DNA of 64,000 nt from Maribacter sp. (GTDB taxonomy: Bacteria > Bacteroidota > Bacteroidia > Flavobacteriales > Flavobacteriaceae), in contig JALHST010000272.1 in the NCBI GenBank assembly GCA_022865355.1, positions 1 through 64,000 on the forward strand, written 5' to 3'. A program made the position numbers and the translations under genes. Below are positions 1 through 9,796 of this stretch, one piece after another. Positions within the stretch are counted from its first letter, which is position 1; each line of letters starts with the position of its first letter. Below the pieces are notes generated by a model. That model was not told the origin of the DNA. It saw nothing but the letters and a program-made list of their open reading frames with translations, and searched no databases.

Positions 1-842
1 ATGAACAGACCCCCGCTCAATGGGAAGGCAAGGAGCTGTTTTTCATTTAGACCACTTCGCGCCGTGGTAATATACAAAGTATTTAAATCTTTACCTCCAA
101 AACAGCAGGAAGTCACGTGAGGAGCTTCTACTGATAGTATTTCCATCACTTTGCCCGTGCTAGGATTCCATCGTCGCACGCAACTGCCGCCCCAATGTGC
201 AATCCAAAGCATACCCGCCGTATCGATGCACATACCGTCCGGGCTACCATAGGCCTTCGGCACTTCAATGACGGTTCTCTTATTGGTGATTACCCCCTTT
301 TCCTTATCAAAGTCGTAGGCTGATACCCGAAAGGTCGGGCTATCGATGTAGTAAAACAATCGGTGATCCGATGACCAGGCCATTCCATTAGAGATAGTAG
401 TTTTAGGTATCTGAATAGAGGTGTTTAAGTCATTGGCAACTCTATACAGGTTCCCGGAACCGGGTTCAAATTCTTTGTGCATGGTACCGATCCAAAAGTG
501 GCCGTCCGGACCTACTTTTCCATCGTTATGGCGCATGAGGGGGTTTGAACTTTCCAGAACAGTATGATGTGTCAAGGCAGCAGTTTTTGGATCGAATGAG
601 GCCAGGCCCGATTCTAATGCCAATAAAAGCTGACCGTCATTTTTGGGAACGGCCGCCCCAATCATTGCATTAAAATGCCAGCTTTGATTTTTTTGGACGG
701 AAGGTTCGTGACGATGTAATGTTTTGCCTTCGATATCCACCCAATAAAGAAATTGGCCGCGCCAATCCCAAACCGGCCCTTCGCCGAGGATGGCTTTGGC
801 ATCATATACTAATTGGGCTTTATGGATCGGAATATTTTTCAC
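1..842 (-). CDS. SMP-30/gluconolactonase/LRE family protein (3' end beyond window)
   Basis: Reading the minus strand from a GTG at 842 gives an open frame that is still open at base 1. The product is a six-bladed SMP-30-type propeller, a metal-dependent sugar-lactone hydrolase. Seen: the N-terminal metal glutamate in LGEGPVW, the MRHNDGKVGPDGHFWIGTM segment, then SNGMAWS and SPDGMC, which hold the Asn and Asp ligands. There is no signal peptide, so it is cytoplasmic. About 281 residues are visible of the usual ~290, so only a few codons are missing. A TTG at 851 is an alternative start; no in-frame ATG lies nearby. The exact substrate cannot be read from sequence. Confidence 0.88.
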   Translation of the reverse strand, partial: MKNIPIHKAQLVYDAKAILGEGPVWDWRGQFLYWVDIEGKTLHRHEPSVQKNQSWHFNAMIGAAVPKNDGQLLLALESGLASFDPKTAALTHHTVLESSNPLMRHNDGKVGPDGHFWIGTMHKEFEPGSGNLYRVANDLNTSIQIPKTTISNGMAWSSDHRLFYYIDSPTFRVSAYDFDKEKGVITNKRTVIEVPKAYGSPDGMCIDTAGMLWIAHWGGSCVRRWNPSTGKVMEILSVEAPHVTSCCFGGKDLNTLYITTARSGLNEKQLLAFPLSGGLF

Positions 843-1080
843 CGTGACCAAAATTGATGGTGTTGGAAGGTACGCAATTTGGAGAACACTTTTGACATGG
901 ACGACCGGATGGGGGCAATGACCTACAACCATAGATTAAACACCATTGATTTTCTTGGTAGGCTTTGCCAATAAAAGCAATAATATGCAATTCGCAAGAA
1001 GGCACGATTACAATTACCTAGGGATACTTTAATAAATAAAAGCGCTTTTAATGAATTTATATCAGTTGGGGCAACCGTGT

Positions 1081-2709
1081 TTATTTTAGCAATTGCTTGT
1101 ACTTACCCGTATTGCCAAGGAGCTCTGTCGCAGCAAGAATGGCTTCATCGTGTTTTAGGTAATAGTCATAAAGGCCTTCACGGTAGAAGTAACGTTTAAT
1201 GATCTCGTCCTCCAGATTTTTTTGAATCTCTTTTTGATAGGTACCCACTGCGGCCAGTTTGCTTTTTTCCAAATCGGCCAGTAGGGTCCTAAAGTCTTTT
1301 TCCAAGGTGTCATTAAAAAGGGTTTCGTCCCTATTTGTCAAGGCATCTTTTAATACTTTTTCGGCCTTGGTCTCGAAGGAAAAATCACTTTGGGCCACAT
1401 GTTTTTTAAAGTCTTGGAAATCACCATCGGTAAACTTGAATACATTCAGGTCAGCAACCTTATGGGAATAATAATAGTCGGTCGCAAAATCGAAGATTAC
1501 GTTGTTGGCCAACAGGGCATCGGTCAAATCATTTGACTGGAGCGCCGCTATTTGAACATCGGGCAGTACCCCGCCACCATCCTGAACCTTTCGGCCATTA
1601 CGGGTCGTGAAATCTTTATAGGCGGTCGTACGAACGGCATTGCCTTCGGCATCACGGTTCCAATAATCCAGCGACTGGATACATCTGCCCGACGGGGTAT
1701 AGTACCGGCTAATGGTCACCTTTAATTGGGTGCCATAGGTTAATTTCAAGGGGCGTTGTACCAAACCTTTTCCAAAACTTCGGGCACCCATTATGACCGC
1801 CCGGTCAAGATCTTGAAGCCCACCGGAAACAATTTCGCTTGCAGAGGCACTGCTGCCATTTACAAGCACCACCAAGGGAATATCAGTATCTACGGGTTGA
1901 TTGCTGGTTTTATATTCCTGATTGAATTTTTTGACTTTTGATCGGGTTGTAACGATCAGCTCACCCTTTTCAACGAACAAATTGGTAACGTTGATGGCTT
2001 CCGACAACAAACCGCCCGGATTGCCGCGCAGGTCCAAAATAATTCTTTCGGCCCCTTGGCCTTTTAGGTCTTCCAGGGCTTTCTTGGTCTGACTGGAAGC
2101 CTTTGCATTGAATTTCGCGAGGACGATATACCCTGTTTTGGCATCGACCATTTTATAAAACGGCACGGCATCGACCTCAACTCCCTCCCGCTTTATGGTG
2201 GCTGTTTTGATTTCGCCGTTTCTTTTGTAGGTAACGGTAACCGTAGTATTGTTCGCGCCTTTTAAAAGTTCACTTGAATTATCATCAAAATCGGCTACAT
2301 TGATATCCCCGATTTTAATAATTTCATCCCCGGCCTTTAACCCCGCCTTGTCAGCAGGATAATCTTTATATGGCTCAATAACCAAAAGCTTGTCTTTATA
2401 GGAACGCACTAAGGCCCCGATACCCGAATATTCCCCGGCATTGTTTATTTTGTATTCCTCCACGTCCTGTTCGTTCAGGAATTTGGTATAGGGATCCAGC
2501 TCATCCAACATGTTTTTGATTGCTGCATCCATAAGTTCCGCCGGATTGGTCTCATCTACATAGTTCATGTTCAACTCTTTGAACAAGGTCGTGAAGATTT
2601 CAATCTGCTTGGCGATTTCGAAGAAATCTCCCTTAAAACTGCTACCCAATATCAGTAGGGATATGGCAAATACAGGAATGAGCACTTGTTTTTTAAGCAT
2701 CTTTTTCAT
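1081..2709 (-). CDS. S41 family C-terminal processing peptidase
   Basis: A periplasmic serine protease of the Ctp/Prc type. Seen: an N-terminal hydrophobic anchor (about residues 8-25), a PDZ domain around residues 95-150 with the GIGALV loop, and the S41 catalytic core with GSSASASEI (Ser near residue 290) and SFGKGLVQ (Lys near residue 315). The ~540-residue length fits Bacteroidota Ctp proteins. The start is the ATG at 2709, which lies inside the last codons of rnpA; a TTG at 2715 is also in frame. The 17-nt overlap with rnpA implies translational coupling. Substrates of the family are misfolded or maturing envelope proteins. Confidence 0.92.
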   Translation of the reverse strand: MKKMLKKQVLIPVFAISLLILGSSFKGDFFEIAKQIEIFTTLFKELNMNYVDETNPAELMDAAIKNMLDELDPYTKFLNEQDVEEYKINNAGEYSGIGALVRSYKDKLLVIEPYKDYPADKAGLKAGDEIIKIGDINVADFDDNSSELLKGANNTTVTVTYKRNGEIKTATIKREGVEVDAVPFYKMVDAKTGYIVLAKFNAKASSQTKKALEDLKGQGAERIILDLRGNPGGLLSEAINVTNLFVEKGELIVTTRSKVKKFNQEYKTSNQPVDTDIPLVVLVNGSSASASEIVSGGLQDLDRAVIMGARSFGKGLVQRPLKLTYGTQLKVTISRYYTPSGRCIQSLDYWNRDAEGNAVRTTAYKDFTTRNGRKVQDGGGVLPDVQIAALQSNDLTDALLANNVIFDFATDYYYSHKVADLNVFKFTDGDFQDFKKHVAQSDFSFETKAEKVLKDALTNRDETLFNDTLEKDFRTLLADLEKSKLAAVGTYQKEIQKNLEDEIIKRYFYREGLYDYYLKHDEAILAATELLGNTGKYKQLLK

Positions 2710-3079
2710 TGTCAATCGTATCTAAAAATGTTTGTAGTATACCTTTTATACGTTTGTCCAAATCAGAATATTTGGGCATCTCTTTTCCAAGATATAAAAA
2801 TAGAAACGCAAAATTAGTGTCACTATTGTTAAAAACAATCTCTTTGTTCAATCGGTAGGCTTCCCGCATCAAACGCTTTATGCGATTTCGCCGGACGGCA
2901 CTTTTGAAATTTTTTTTTGGCACTGCGACCGCTGCCTGAAACTTTACGTCTTCGGGTAGGACGGTCTTTAGGTACACCAGTTTGACCGGAAAGTTTGAAA
3001 TGTATTTTCCTTCTTCAAAAAGTTTTTCAATCAACTTTTTGCTCTTCAACTTTTCTTTTTTTGGAAAGGTATACGCCAT
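2693..3079 (-). CDS. rnpA: Ribonuclease P protein component
   Basis: Small basic protein that assists the RNase P RNA in tRNA 5'-end maturation. The diagnostic RNR helix is present as RRNRIKRLMREAYR around residues 62-75, preceded by the AVPKKNFKSAV strand. At 128 residues it has the normal length. It starts with ATG at 3079. The usual partner rpmH is not next to it here; instead it overlaps the downstream S41 protease gene. Confidence 0.96.
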   Translation of the reverse strand: MAYTFPKKEKLKSKKLIEKLFEEGKYISNFPVKLVYLKTVLPEDVKFQAAVAVPKKNFKSAVRRNRIKRLMREAYRLNKEIVFNNSDTNFAFLFLYLGKEMPKYSDLDKRIKGILQTFLDTIDNEKDA

Positions 3080-3206
3080 AACGGTATAAATGTAAAGATA
3101 AAATAGCGGGCCAAGAGTATGATTTTTATCATTGTTATCACGGCATGAGGGCGATATCTTGGCGACCAGTTTTTATTTTGACACCACATTCTAGAAAAGC
3201 GAATAT

Positions 3207-5057
3207 ATGGGAGAACTACTAGTAAAAAGCCTTGGGGATTCTCTTGACAGGGCCAAATATATCGACCTTTTGATAAAAGATATCGAGGCCATGCAAGAAA
3301 TGCTGGTCCAAGGCCTATTCGAAAAATCACCCCTACGAATCGGTGCGGAACAAGAATTTTGTCTTGTGAACGAGGCGTGGGACCCTGCGAACAAGGCCAT
3401 GGAAATCTTAAAGGACCTGGATGACCCACACTTTACCACAGAACTGGCACAATATAATCTGGAGGTTAATCTCGACCACGCTATCCTAGGGGGTGAATGC
3501 TTTTCAAAAATGCATGGACAGCTAGATCGACTATTGTCCTTGGCCAAGGCAGCGGCTGAAAAACATGGTGTAAAAATTCTCCTTGCCGGAATACTGCCCA
3601 CCATTACCACCCGGCATATGCAGCTTTCCTATATGACCCCTATGCCACGCTATCGGGAATTGAACGATGCTATTAAGCAGCTTCGAAAAAGCGATTTGGA
3701 ATTGCATATCAAAGGCGTTGATGAAATTAACTTACACCACGATTCGATTCTTTACGAAGGTTGCAACACAAGCTTTCAATCGCATTTGCAGATCGACCCC
3801 GACGATTTTGAGGATACCTACAACTGGGCCCAGGCCATCGCGGGCCCCATACTTTCGGTCTGCACCAATTCCCCTATGTTGATGGGGAAGGAGCTATGGA
3901 ATGAAACCCGGATAGCGCTTTTTTCCCAAAGTGTGGATACCCGTGTCAGCTCCTATCTGTTGAACGAGCGGGAAGCTAGGGTGGGATTCGGGAACGATTG
4001 GGCCAAAGGCACCATAATCGATTTCTATAAAGATTCAATCGTTCGCTTTAGGAGCCTTTTGACGGCCGCCTTTGAAGGCGATAGTGTATCGGAGCTCCGC
4101 GACGGTAAAATTCCAAAATTGAAAGCACTTAATCTACATAACGGCACCGTTTATAAATGGAACAGGCTCTGCTACGGAATTACCCACGAAAAGCCCCATG
4201 TTCGCTTGGAGTGCAGGTACATGCCATCAGGACCTAGTACGGCCGATGAAATTGCCAATATGATGTTCTGGACAGGGGTTATGCTCGGGAGACCGCAAAA
4301 ATTCAAGGACATTCGCACACAAATGGACTTTAAGGAAGCCAAGGATAATTTTTATCATGCGGCCCGTTATGGCATGGCGGCACAGTTTCATTGGGAAGGT
4401 AAATTGGTATCTAGCCAAAGTTTGATCTTGAATCAATTATTGCCTATGGCATACACCGGTCTTTTTCGCATGAATGTTTCTCCCAAGGATGCCGAACGCT
4501 ACCTATCGATAATTGAACATAGAGTGAATTCAAGGAATGGGGCCGAATGGGCATTACAAGCAGGGAGAAAGCTCAAGAAGCAATATAAATTGCCAGAGGC
4601 CCTTAAAATCTTGACGGCAACCACCTACGAACGACAACAAAAGGGCTATTCGGTCGATGCGTGGGAACTGCCTCGTGGTGACGAATTAAGTTTTGATATA
4701 GCAGCCAAACAAGTAGGTGATTGCATGAATACCGACGTAATTACGGCACAGGAGACCGATAGTGCGGCTTTGGTATTAAAAATGATGCAGTGGAATAGCA
4801 TTCATCATTTGCCCATTTTGAACGAAACACTTGACTTAATCGGGCTTTTGACTTGGACCGATGTGGAAATGTATTTGGAAAAGCCAAAGAAACAGCAGCA
4901 ATCAGTCGCGAAGATCATGAGACGACAATTGATCACCACTACGGCTGAAATGCCCATGATGGCAGCAAAATCTATAATGACGGGCAATGCCATAAATTGT
5001 CTTCCCGTTGTCAAGGGAAAAAAACTAGTGGGAATCATCACTTCAAAGGATTTTTAG
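3207..5057 (+). CDS. GCS2-like glutamate-cysteine ligase family protein fused to a CBS-domain pair
   Basis: Residues about 1-480 form a carboxylate-amine ligase of the glutamine-synthetase-fold GCS2 type: RIGAEQEFCLV carries the early glutamates, followed by LEVNLDHA and VRLECRYMPSGPST. Residues about 500-616 form two CBS motifs (VGDCMNTDVITA through LIGLLTWTDV, then IMRRQLITT through LVGIITSKDF), a Bateman module that usually binds adenine nucleotides. The family joins glutamate or a similar acid to an amine with ATP; the real substrate is unknown. ATG start at 3207. Three bases separate it from the next gene, a metal-dependent deacylase, so the two probably act on the same metabolite. Confidence 0.85.
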   Translation: MGELLVKSLGDSLDRAKYIDLLIKDIEAMQEMLVQGLFEKSPLRIGAEQEFCLVNEAWDPANKAMEILKDLDDPHFTTELAQYNLEVNLDHAILGGECFSKMHGQLDRLLSLAKAAAEKHGVKILLAGILPTITTRHMQLSYMTPMPRYRELNDAIKQLRKSDLELHIKGVDEINLHHDSILYEGCNTSFQSHLQIDPDDFEDTYNWAQAIAGPILSVCTNSPMLMGKELWNETRIALFSQSVDTRVSSYLLNEREARVGFGNDWAKGTIIDFYKDSIVRFRSLLTAAFEGDSVSELRDGKIPKLKALNLHNGTVYKWNRLCYGITHEKPHVRLECRYMPSGPSTADEIANMMFWTGVMLGRPQKFKDIRTQMDFKEAKDNFYHAARYGMAAQFHWEGKLVSSQSLILNQLLPMAYTGLFRMNVSPKDAERYLSIIEHRVNSRNGAEWALQAGRKLKKQYKLPEALKILTATTYERQQKGYSVDAWELPRGDELSFDIAAKQVGDCMNTDVITAQETDSAALVLKMMQWNSIHHLPILNETLDLIGLLTWTDVEMYLEKPKKQQQSVAKIMRRQLITTTAEMPMMAAKSIMTGNAINCLPVVKGKKLVGIITSKDF

Positions 5058-5060
5058 AAC

Positions 5061-6281
5061 ATGCCGACATTCGCACCAAAAGCAGTAAAAACCCCAAAAA
5101 CAAGCCGAATCCTTGGCCATATAAAAGGCGCAAAAAAGGGCCCGACCGCTATAATTTTTTGCGGCATCCATGGCAATGAAATGGCAGGGGTCAAGGCGAT
5201 GTCCCAAGTTATCAATAAAATCAATCTCCTTTCGCAAGAGATACGGGGCAACCTATTTGCCATACGGGGCAACCTGGCGGCGCAACTAAAAGGACAGCGA
5301 TTTTTAGACGAAGATCTCAATCGCCTTTGGACGAAAGAAAGAATTGAGAAGATCAAAGCAAAAGAAGCGAGTACACGAGGGATCGAGGAGCAGGAGTTGC
5401 TTGAGCTGCACCATCTTATTTCTGACATCGTAAAGGTCCAATCCCCTCCCTTTTATTTTATCGATCTTCATACCACTTCGAGCAAGACCTTGCCATTTCT
5501 GACCATTAATGACGCCATGATCAACCGTAAATTTTCGAGTCTGTTCCCGGCACAGGTCGTTTTAGGAATTGAAGAGTATTTAGAAGGAGCGCTCTTGAGT
5601 TATATCAATCAAATGGGCTATGTATCCGTAGGCTTCGAATCTGGGCAACACACCGATGAAGCCTCCGTAGAAAACAACATCTCTTTTATTTGGCTCTTCC
5701 TGTTTTTTGCAGGAATCGTAGCGGAACCCAATGAAATATTCCTCGAAGGCCATCGTCGAAGATTGGTTGAAGCGGCACAGGGAACATCAAATTTTTATGA
5801 AATCACCTATCGCCATCAGATCAAGAAAAAGGAAGAATTTTTGATGATGAATGGGTTTGAAAGTTTTGAAAAAGTGTTAAAAGGAACCGTATTGGCCAAA
5901 CACAATGGGAAGGAGATCCACGCTAGGCAAGATACCGTTCTTTTTATGCCACTCTACCAAAAACAGGGAGAAGACGGCTTTTTTTTGATTAGAATAATTC
6001 CCAAGTGGGCATTGCGCGCCTCATTATTTTTCAGATGGATACGCTTGGAAAATTTACTAGTGATATTGCCAGGAATTTCCTGGAATGGACCACAAAAGCA
6101 AGCACTCCTCGTAAATACAAAAATAGCACGATTTTTTACCGAATCCTTTTTTCACCTTTTAGGGTATCGTAAAAAGATAATCGATAAAAACCGGCTCATC
6201 ATGTATAATCGGGAACGTTTCGCCCAAACCGAAATGTACAGGCATGAGTGGTGGTACGACCACAGGAAGAGCCAATATTAA
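5061..6281 (+). CDS. Succinylglutamate desuccinylase/aspartoacylase family protein
   Basis: Zinc-dependent M14-like amidohydrolase that removes an acyl group from an amino acid or small amine. Seen: FCGIHGNEMAG supplies the His and Glu zinc ligands near residues 36-39, NLFAIRGN the substrate arginine region, DEDLNRLW the second signature, and FIDLHTTS the third zinc ligand (His) near residue 141. The C-terminal ~150 residues hold the beta-rich lid domain. It follows the GCS2-CBS gene after three bases, so it is co-transcribed. Its stop codon overlaps the stop of the convergent M1 peptidase gene by 4 bp. Confidence 0.87.
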   Translation: MPTFAPKAVKTPKTSRILGHIKGAKKGPTAIIFCGIHGNEMAGVKAMSQVINKINLLSQEIRGNLFAIRGNLAAQLKGQRFLDEDLNRLWTKERIEKIKAKEASTRGIEEQELLELHHLISDIVKVQSPPFYFIDLHTTSSKTLPFLTINDAMINRKFSSLFPAQVVLGIEEYLEGALLSYINQMGYVSVGFESGQHTDEASVENNISFIWLFLFFAGIVAEPNEIFLEGHRRRLVEAAQGTSNFYEITYRHQIKKKEEFLMMNGFESFEKVLKGTVLAKHNGKEIHARQDTVLFMPLYQKQGEDGFFLIRIIPKWALRASLFFRWIRLENLLVILPGISWNGPQKQALLVNTKIARFFTESFFHLLGYRKKIIDKNRLIMYNRERFAQTEMYRHEWWYDHRKSQY

Positions 6282-8143
6282 GGTGCCTGCCAGACATTGT
6301 TTTCTTGATTCACATCGGCCATTAGCTGCGAAGGATCGATCATAACCGCCTTGATACTGTCCAAAGGGCGATTTAACACAAAGCCATAGTTTGAAAATGC
6401 CCAAGGCCAATCTGGTATTACCGTTCTTTTGACGTTGGGATAGGGATTTTCCTTTTCACCCCGCATCATACGTAAGGGCGCATAAAAGGTTTCCTGGGTA
6501 CCATCATTGTATACTACCAGGATGTCTAAAGGCATGGGCATCAGTCCGATGCGCTCCATCGAAATTTTTGTGTTACCGCCGTCGGCCGTAACCGCTTTTA
6601 TGCCATAATCTATCGTATTGGTCGTCTGCGTCCAATCAGTGAGATACCAATCGAGCTCTATACCAGAAACTTTTTCCGCCGATCGCTTGATGTCGTTAGG
6701 GACAGGATGCTTAAACTTGAAATCAGCGTAATATTTTCGCAGCGTTTCCATCAATTTGTCCTGTCCAATGACATATCCTAGCTGGGATAAAAAGATGGAG
6801 CCCTTGCTATAGGCCGACGCGCCATAGGCTGCGTTAAGGGCATATCGGTCGGCATGGGTAGTCTGTGGCTCTTCCTGGCCCGAGAAGACCAAATTGTAAT
6901 AACTTTTATAGGTATCCTCGAACGGATTCTCTTTTTTGGGCTCCATAATCTCATTCATGCACAAGGTGGAAATAAAGGAAGTGAAGCCTTCATCCATCCA
7001 CTCGTATTTTGATTCGTTGGTAGCCAATACGTGTTGAAACCAGGAATGGGCCATTTCGTGGGCCGTGACACCGACCAAACTACCAAATTTACGGCCCCCA
7101 GTGATCAAGGTCCCCATGGCGTATTCCATACCGCCGTCACCTCCTTGGATCACTGAATATTGTTCATAAGGATATTTTCCGATATTCTTGTTGTAAAACT
7201 GCATCATCTCGGCAGTTTTAGGTTGAAGATTTTTCCAGTTTTCCAGAATGTCCTTATTATTCTTATAGAAGAAATGAAGCATGGGACCATTTTCTACTTT
7301 TAAGGTGTCATGAATGTATTCGGGATCGGCGGCCCACATAAAATCATGCACCATGGGTGCTTTAAAATGCCAGGTAAGGGTTTTGTTTTTTGACTTTTTC
7401 ACTTTGGTGCCAGGGGCCTCGTAGCCATGACCAATTTCCTGAGGATTCTGCAAATAGCCGCTTCCTCCGACGACATAGTCCTTATCAATGGTCAGTTTTA
7501 CATCAAAATCGCCCCAAACCCCATGGAACTCACGGGCAATATAGGGATCGGCATGCCATCCTTCCACATCGTATTCCGCAAGTTTCGGATACCATTGGCT
7601 CATGGAAAGCCCCACGCCATCGGCATTATTACGTCCCGAACGACGGATCTGAACGGGTACCTGCCCCTTAAAAGCCATCTCAAATGTGGTCTTACCACCA
7701 GGGGGTAACGGCTTTAAAAGGTCGACTACAAGAATGGTTTCTTCTTCCACATAAGCAATTGGGACGCCATCCTGAGCCAGAGAAGTAACATGCAAATAGC
7801 CGATTTCGTTCTCCGAGAGTCCGGCAATCCTACTTTTACCATTCACAACCATTCTACTATCGGGATCCTGTATGCTCTGAAGCCGCATGTCCATCTCACT
7901 ACCGGGCTGAAAAGCGTTAAAGTATAAGTGATAATATACCCTATTGAGTTCATCGGGAGAATTGTTGGTATAGACTAATTTTTGTGTACCCGTATATTGA
8001 TAATTTTCCACATTCATGTCGACCATCATGGTATAATCAACATGTTGCTGCCAATAGCATGCTGTTTCCTGGGCCTGAATACCGAAGGAGAAGCTCACAA
8101 GGAGCGTCATGAGGAACGATAATCCCAACTTTGATTTTTGCAT
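6278..8143 (-). CDS. M1 family metallopeptidase (secreted aminopeptidase)
   Basis: Gluzincin aminopeptidase. The zinc site HEMAH (residues 362-366) plus Glu385 in WMDEG gives the classical HEXXH-X18-E. GGMEYAMGT stands in place of the canonical GAMEN exopeptidase loop, as in many Bacteroidota members. A Sec signal peptide is present (residues 1-24, ending QAQE), so the enzyme is exported. 621 residues is normal for this subgroup. It is the last gene of a minus-strand operon, 7 bp after the S8 peptidase, which suggests a joint role in extracytoplasmic peptide degradation. Confidence 0.93.
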   Translation of the reverse strand: MQKSKLGLSFLMTLLVSFSFGIQAQETACYWQQHVDYTMMVDMNVENYQYTGTQKLVYTNNSPDELNRVYYHLYFNAFQPGSEMDMRLQSIQDPDSRMVVNGKSRIAGLSENEIGYLHVTSLAQDGVPIAYVEEETILVVDLLKPLPPGGKTTFEMAFKGQVPVQIRRSGRNNADGVGLSMSQWYPKLAEYDVEGWHADPYIAREFHGVWGDFDVKLTIDKDYVVGGSGYLQNPQEIGHGYEAPGTKVKKSKNKTLTWHFKAPMVHDFMWAADPEYIHDTLKVENGPMLHFFYKNNKDILENWKNLQPKTAEMMQFYNKNIGKYPYEQYSVIQGGDGGMEYAMGTLITGGRKFGSLVGVTAHEMAHSWFQHVLATNESKYEWMDEGFTSFISTLCMNEIMEPKKENPFEDTYKSYYNLVFSGQEEPQTTHADRYALNAAYGASAYSKGSIFLSQLGYVIGQDKLMETLRKYYADFKFKHPVPNDIKRSAEKVSGIELDWYLTDWTQTTNTIDYGIKAVTADGGNTKISMERIGLMPMPLDILVVYNDGTQETFYAPLRMMRGEKENPYPNVKRTVIPDWPWAFSNYGFVLNRPLDSIKAVMIDPSQLMADVNQENNVWQAP

Positions 8144-8150
8144 AGTATTT

Positions 8151-9782
8151 TTAGAGTTTTATTTTTCCTTTTGCTACTTCACTGGCCATAATAAGGGCAT
8201 TATAGGCATTGGCTATTCTGCCTGAAGTAGATATTTCTGCGAAACTCGCCGACTTTGATGGGTCGCCAGCAAGAATTACCTTAATTTTTGGAGACAAACC
8301 GGAATTTAATATGATATGCTTCACTTGTGAGGCCGTCAGGCTAGGATACTGGGAACGGATAAGTGCAGCTATTCCTGCTATCGCAGGAGACGCCATAGAG
8401 GTACCCGGTAGAAATTCGTATTTGTTGTGTGGAATGGTCGAATAAATATCGGTTCCTGGCGCAAATATGTCAACGTTCCTTTTCCCGAAGTTCGAATAAG
8501 AGGCCACAAGTTCAGAGCCATATTTGGGGTCTAAGGCCCCAACGGTAATGACATTATCGGCAAACTCCGGACCATCACCAACTTGATCGTTCGGGAAGTT
8601 TGGATTATTGGGATCATCTAGATTTTCACCATCATTGCCTGCAGCATGCACAATTAGGACATCGTGATCAGCAGCATATTTAATGGCATCGTAGACCCAT
8701 TGCGCATTCGGGGAAAAGGCTTTGCCAAAACTGGCATTGATAATTTTGGCCCCATTATCAACTGCATACCGAATGCCCAAGGCGATATCCTTGTCGTATT
8801 CATCGCCATTGGGTACCGCACGAATACTCATAATCGCTACATTGTTCGCCACTCCGTTCATGCCAATTCCATTATTTCGTTCAGCAGCAATAATACCGGC
8901 TACATGGGTCCCGTGATCTTCGCCTTCAAATTGGGCTTGCGGATTTCCGTTGCCATATTTGGTATCCATCAGGTCATAGGGGTTATCACCCACTATCTTT
9001 CTCCCATCAAAGTTTACATTGTCGTTATACTCCAACTGCTCTGAAAAATGTTTTAGGCCTTCATTCAATTCTGCGATTATTTCGGGGATCGAATCCTTAA
9101 AGGTGTACATCTGCATTAAAATCCCCACGTATTGTTGCATGGCCTCATCTTTCGGAACTATGCCCGCAACGTCCTGCTTTGTATACGAATTTTTCCCCAG
9201 CTCCTGTTTGACGGCCGCATCGGCCGTTTGAACTACCTGCAAAATCTGTTCATATTGTTGTTTGTTCTCTTGCGCCTCGGCATATTCGGCATCTACTTTT
9301 TTCTTTGCTTTTGCCTGTAAAGCAGCATCCCCCAGATGGTTTTTAACGATCCGGGCCGCCTCCAATTGTTCATTGTAGGATCCCCCTAAAAAATTATAGC
9401 CATGTATATCGTCAATAAAGCCATTATGGTCGTCATCTTGGCCATTTCCCGGTTTCTCGCCCTTATTGGTCCATAAGACGTCTTTTAAATCTTCATGAGT
9501 TAGGTCAATGCCCGAATCCAATACGGCTACGATGACCTTTTCACCTTTTTTTGAACCTAATATTTCAGTATACGCCTTGTCTACGCTCATTCCCGGAATC
9601 GTATCGGCTACGAGATCCAAGTGGCCCCAATGTTTTTTCTCCGTCTCGGTTAGCGGGGTAACTTTTAACGGAATCGCATCAATATTCTCAACAGGAGTCA
9701 AAACCAAAGCCGTGGCTCCACAACCCCATAATAAAAAGACGCTAAAAAAACCGTAGACGCATCGAAAAACTTTATGTCTCAT
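8151..9782 (-). CDS. S8 family serine peptidase (subtilase), lipoprotein
   Basis: Subtilisin-fold protease with the full triad: Asp89 in VAVLDSGID, His290 in DHGTHVAG and Ser462 in GTSMASP; AAGNDGEN gives the oxyanion Asn region. A lipobox (LLWGC, Cys21) predicts a lipid-anchored envelope enzyme. An insertion of about 150 residues, rich in Lys, Gln and Ala, lies between the Asp and His blocks (about residues 120-270); such insertions are known in Bacteroidota subtilases. It sits 14 bp after the SMP-30 gene and 7 bp before the M1 peptidase in one operon. Confidence 0.93.
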   Translation of the reverse strand: MRHKVFRCVYGFFSVFLLWGCGATALVLTPVENIDAIPLKVTPLTETEKKHWGHLDLVADTIPGMSVDKAYTEILGSKKGEKVIVAVLDSGIDLTHEDLKDVLWTNKGEKPGNGQDDDHNGFIDDIHGYNFLGGSYNEQLEAARIVKNHLGDAALQAKAKKKVDAEYAEAQENKQQYEQILQVVQTADAAVKQELGKNSYTKQDVAGIVPKDEAMQQYVGILMQMYTFKDSIPEIIAELNEGLKHFSEQLEYNDNVNFDGRKIVGDNPYDLMDTKYGNGNPQAQFEGEDHGTHVAGIIAAERNNGIGMNGVANNVAIMSIRAVPNGDEYDKDIALGIRYAVDNGAKIINASFGKAFSPNAQWVYDAIKYAADHDVLIVHAAGNDGENLDDPNNPNFPNDQVGDGPEFADNVITVGALDPKYGSELVASYSNFGKRNVDIFAPGTDIYSTIPHNKYEFLPGTSMASPAIAGIAALIRSQYPSLTASQVKHIILNSGLSPKIKVILAGDPSKSASFAEISTSGRIANAYNALIMASEVAKGKIKL

Positions 9783-9796
9783 ATATTTTGAATTAA

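Noticed and set aside
820..1005. Cys-rich 61-codon frame before the first SMP-30 gene
   Set aside because: Overlaps the SMP-30 start in another frame, has no recognisable family and an unusual composition.
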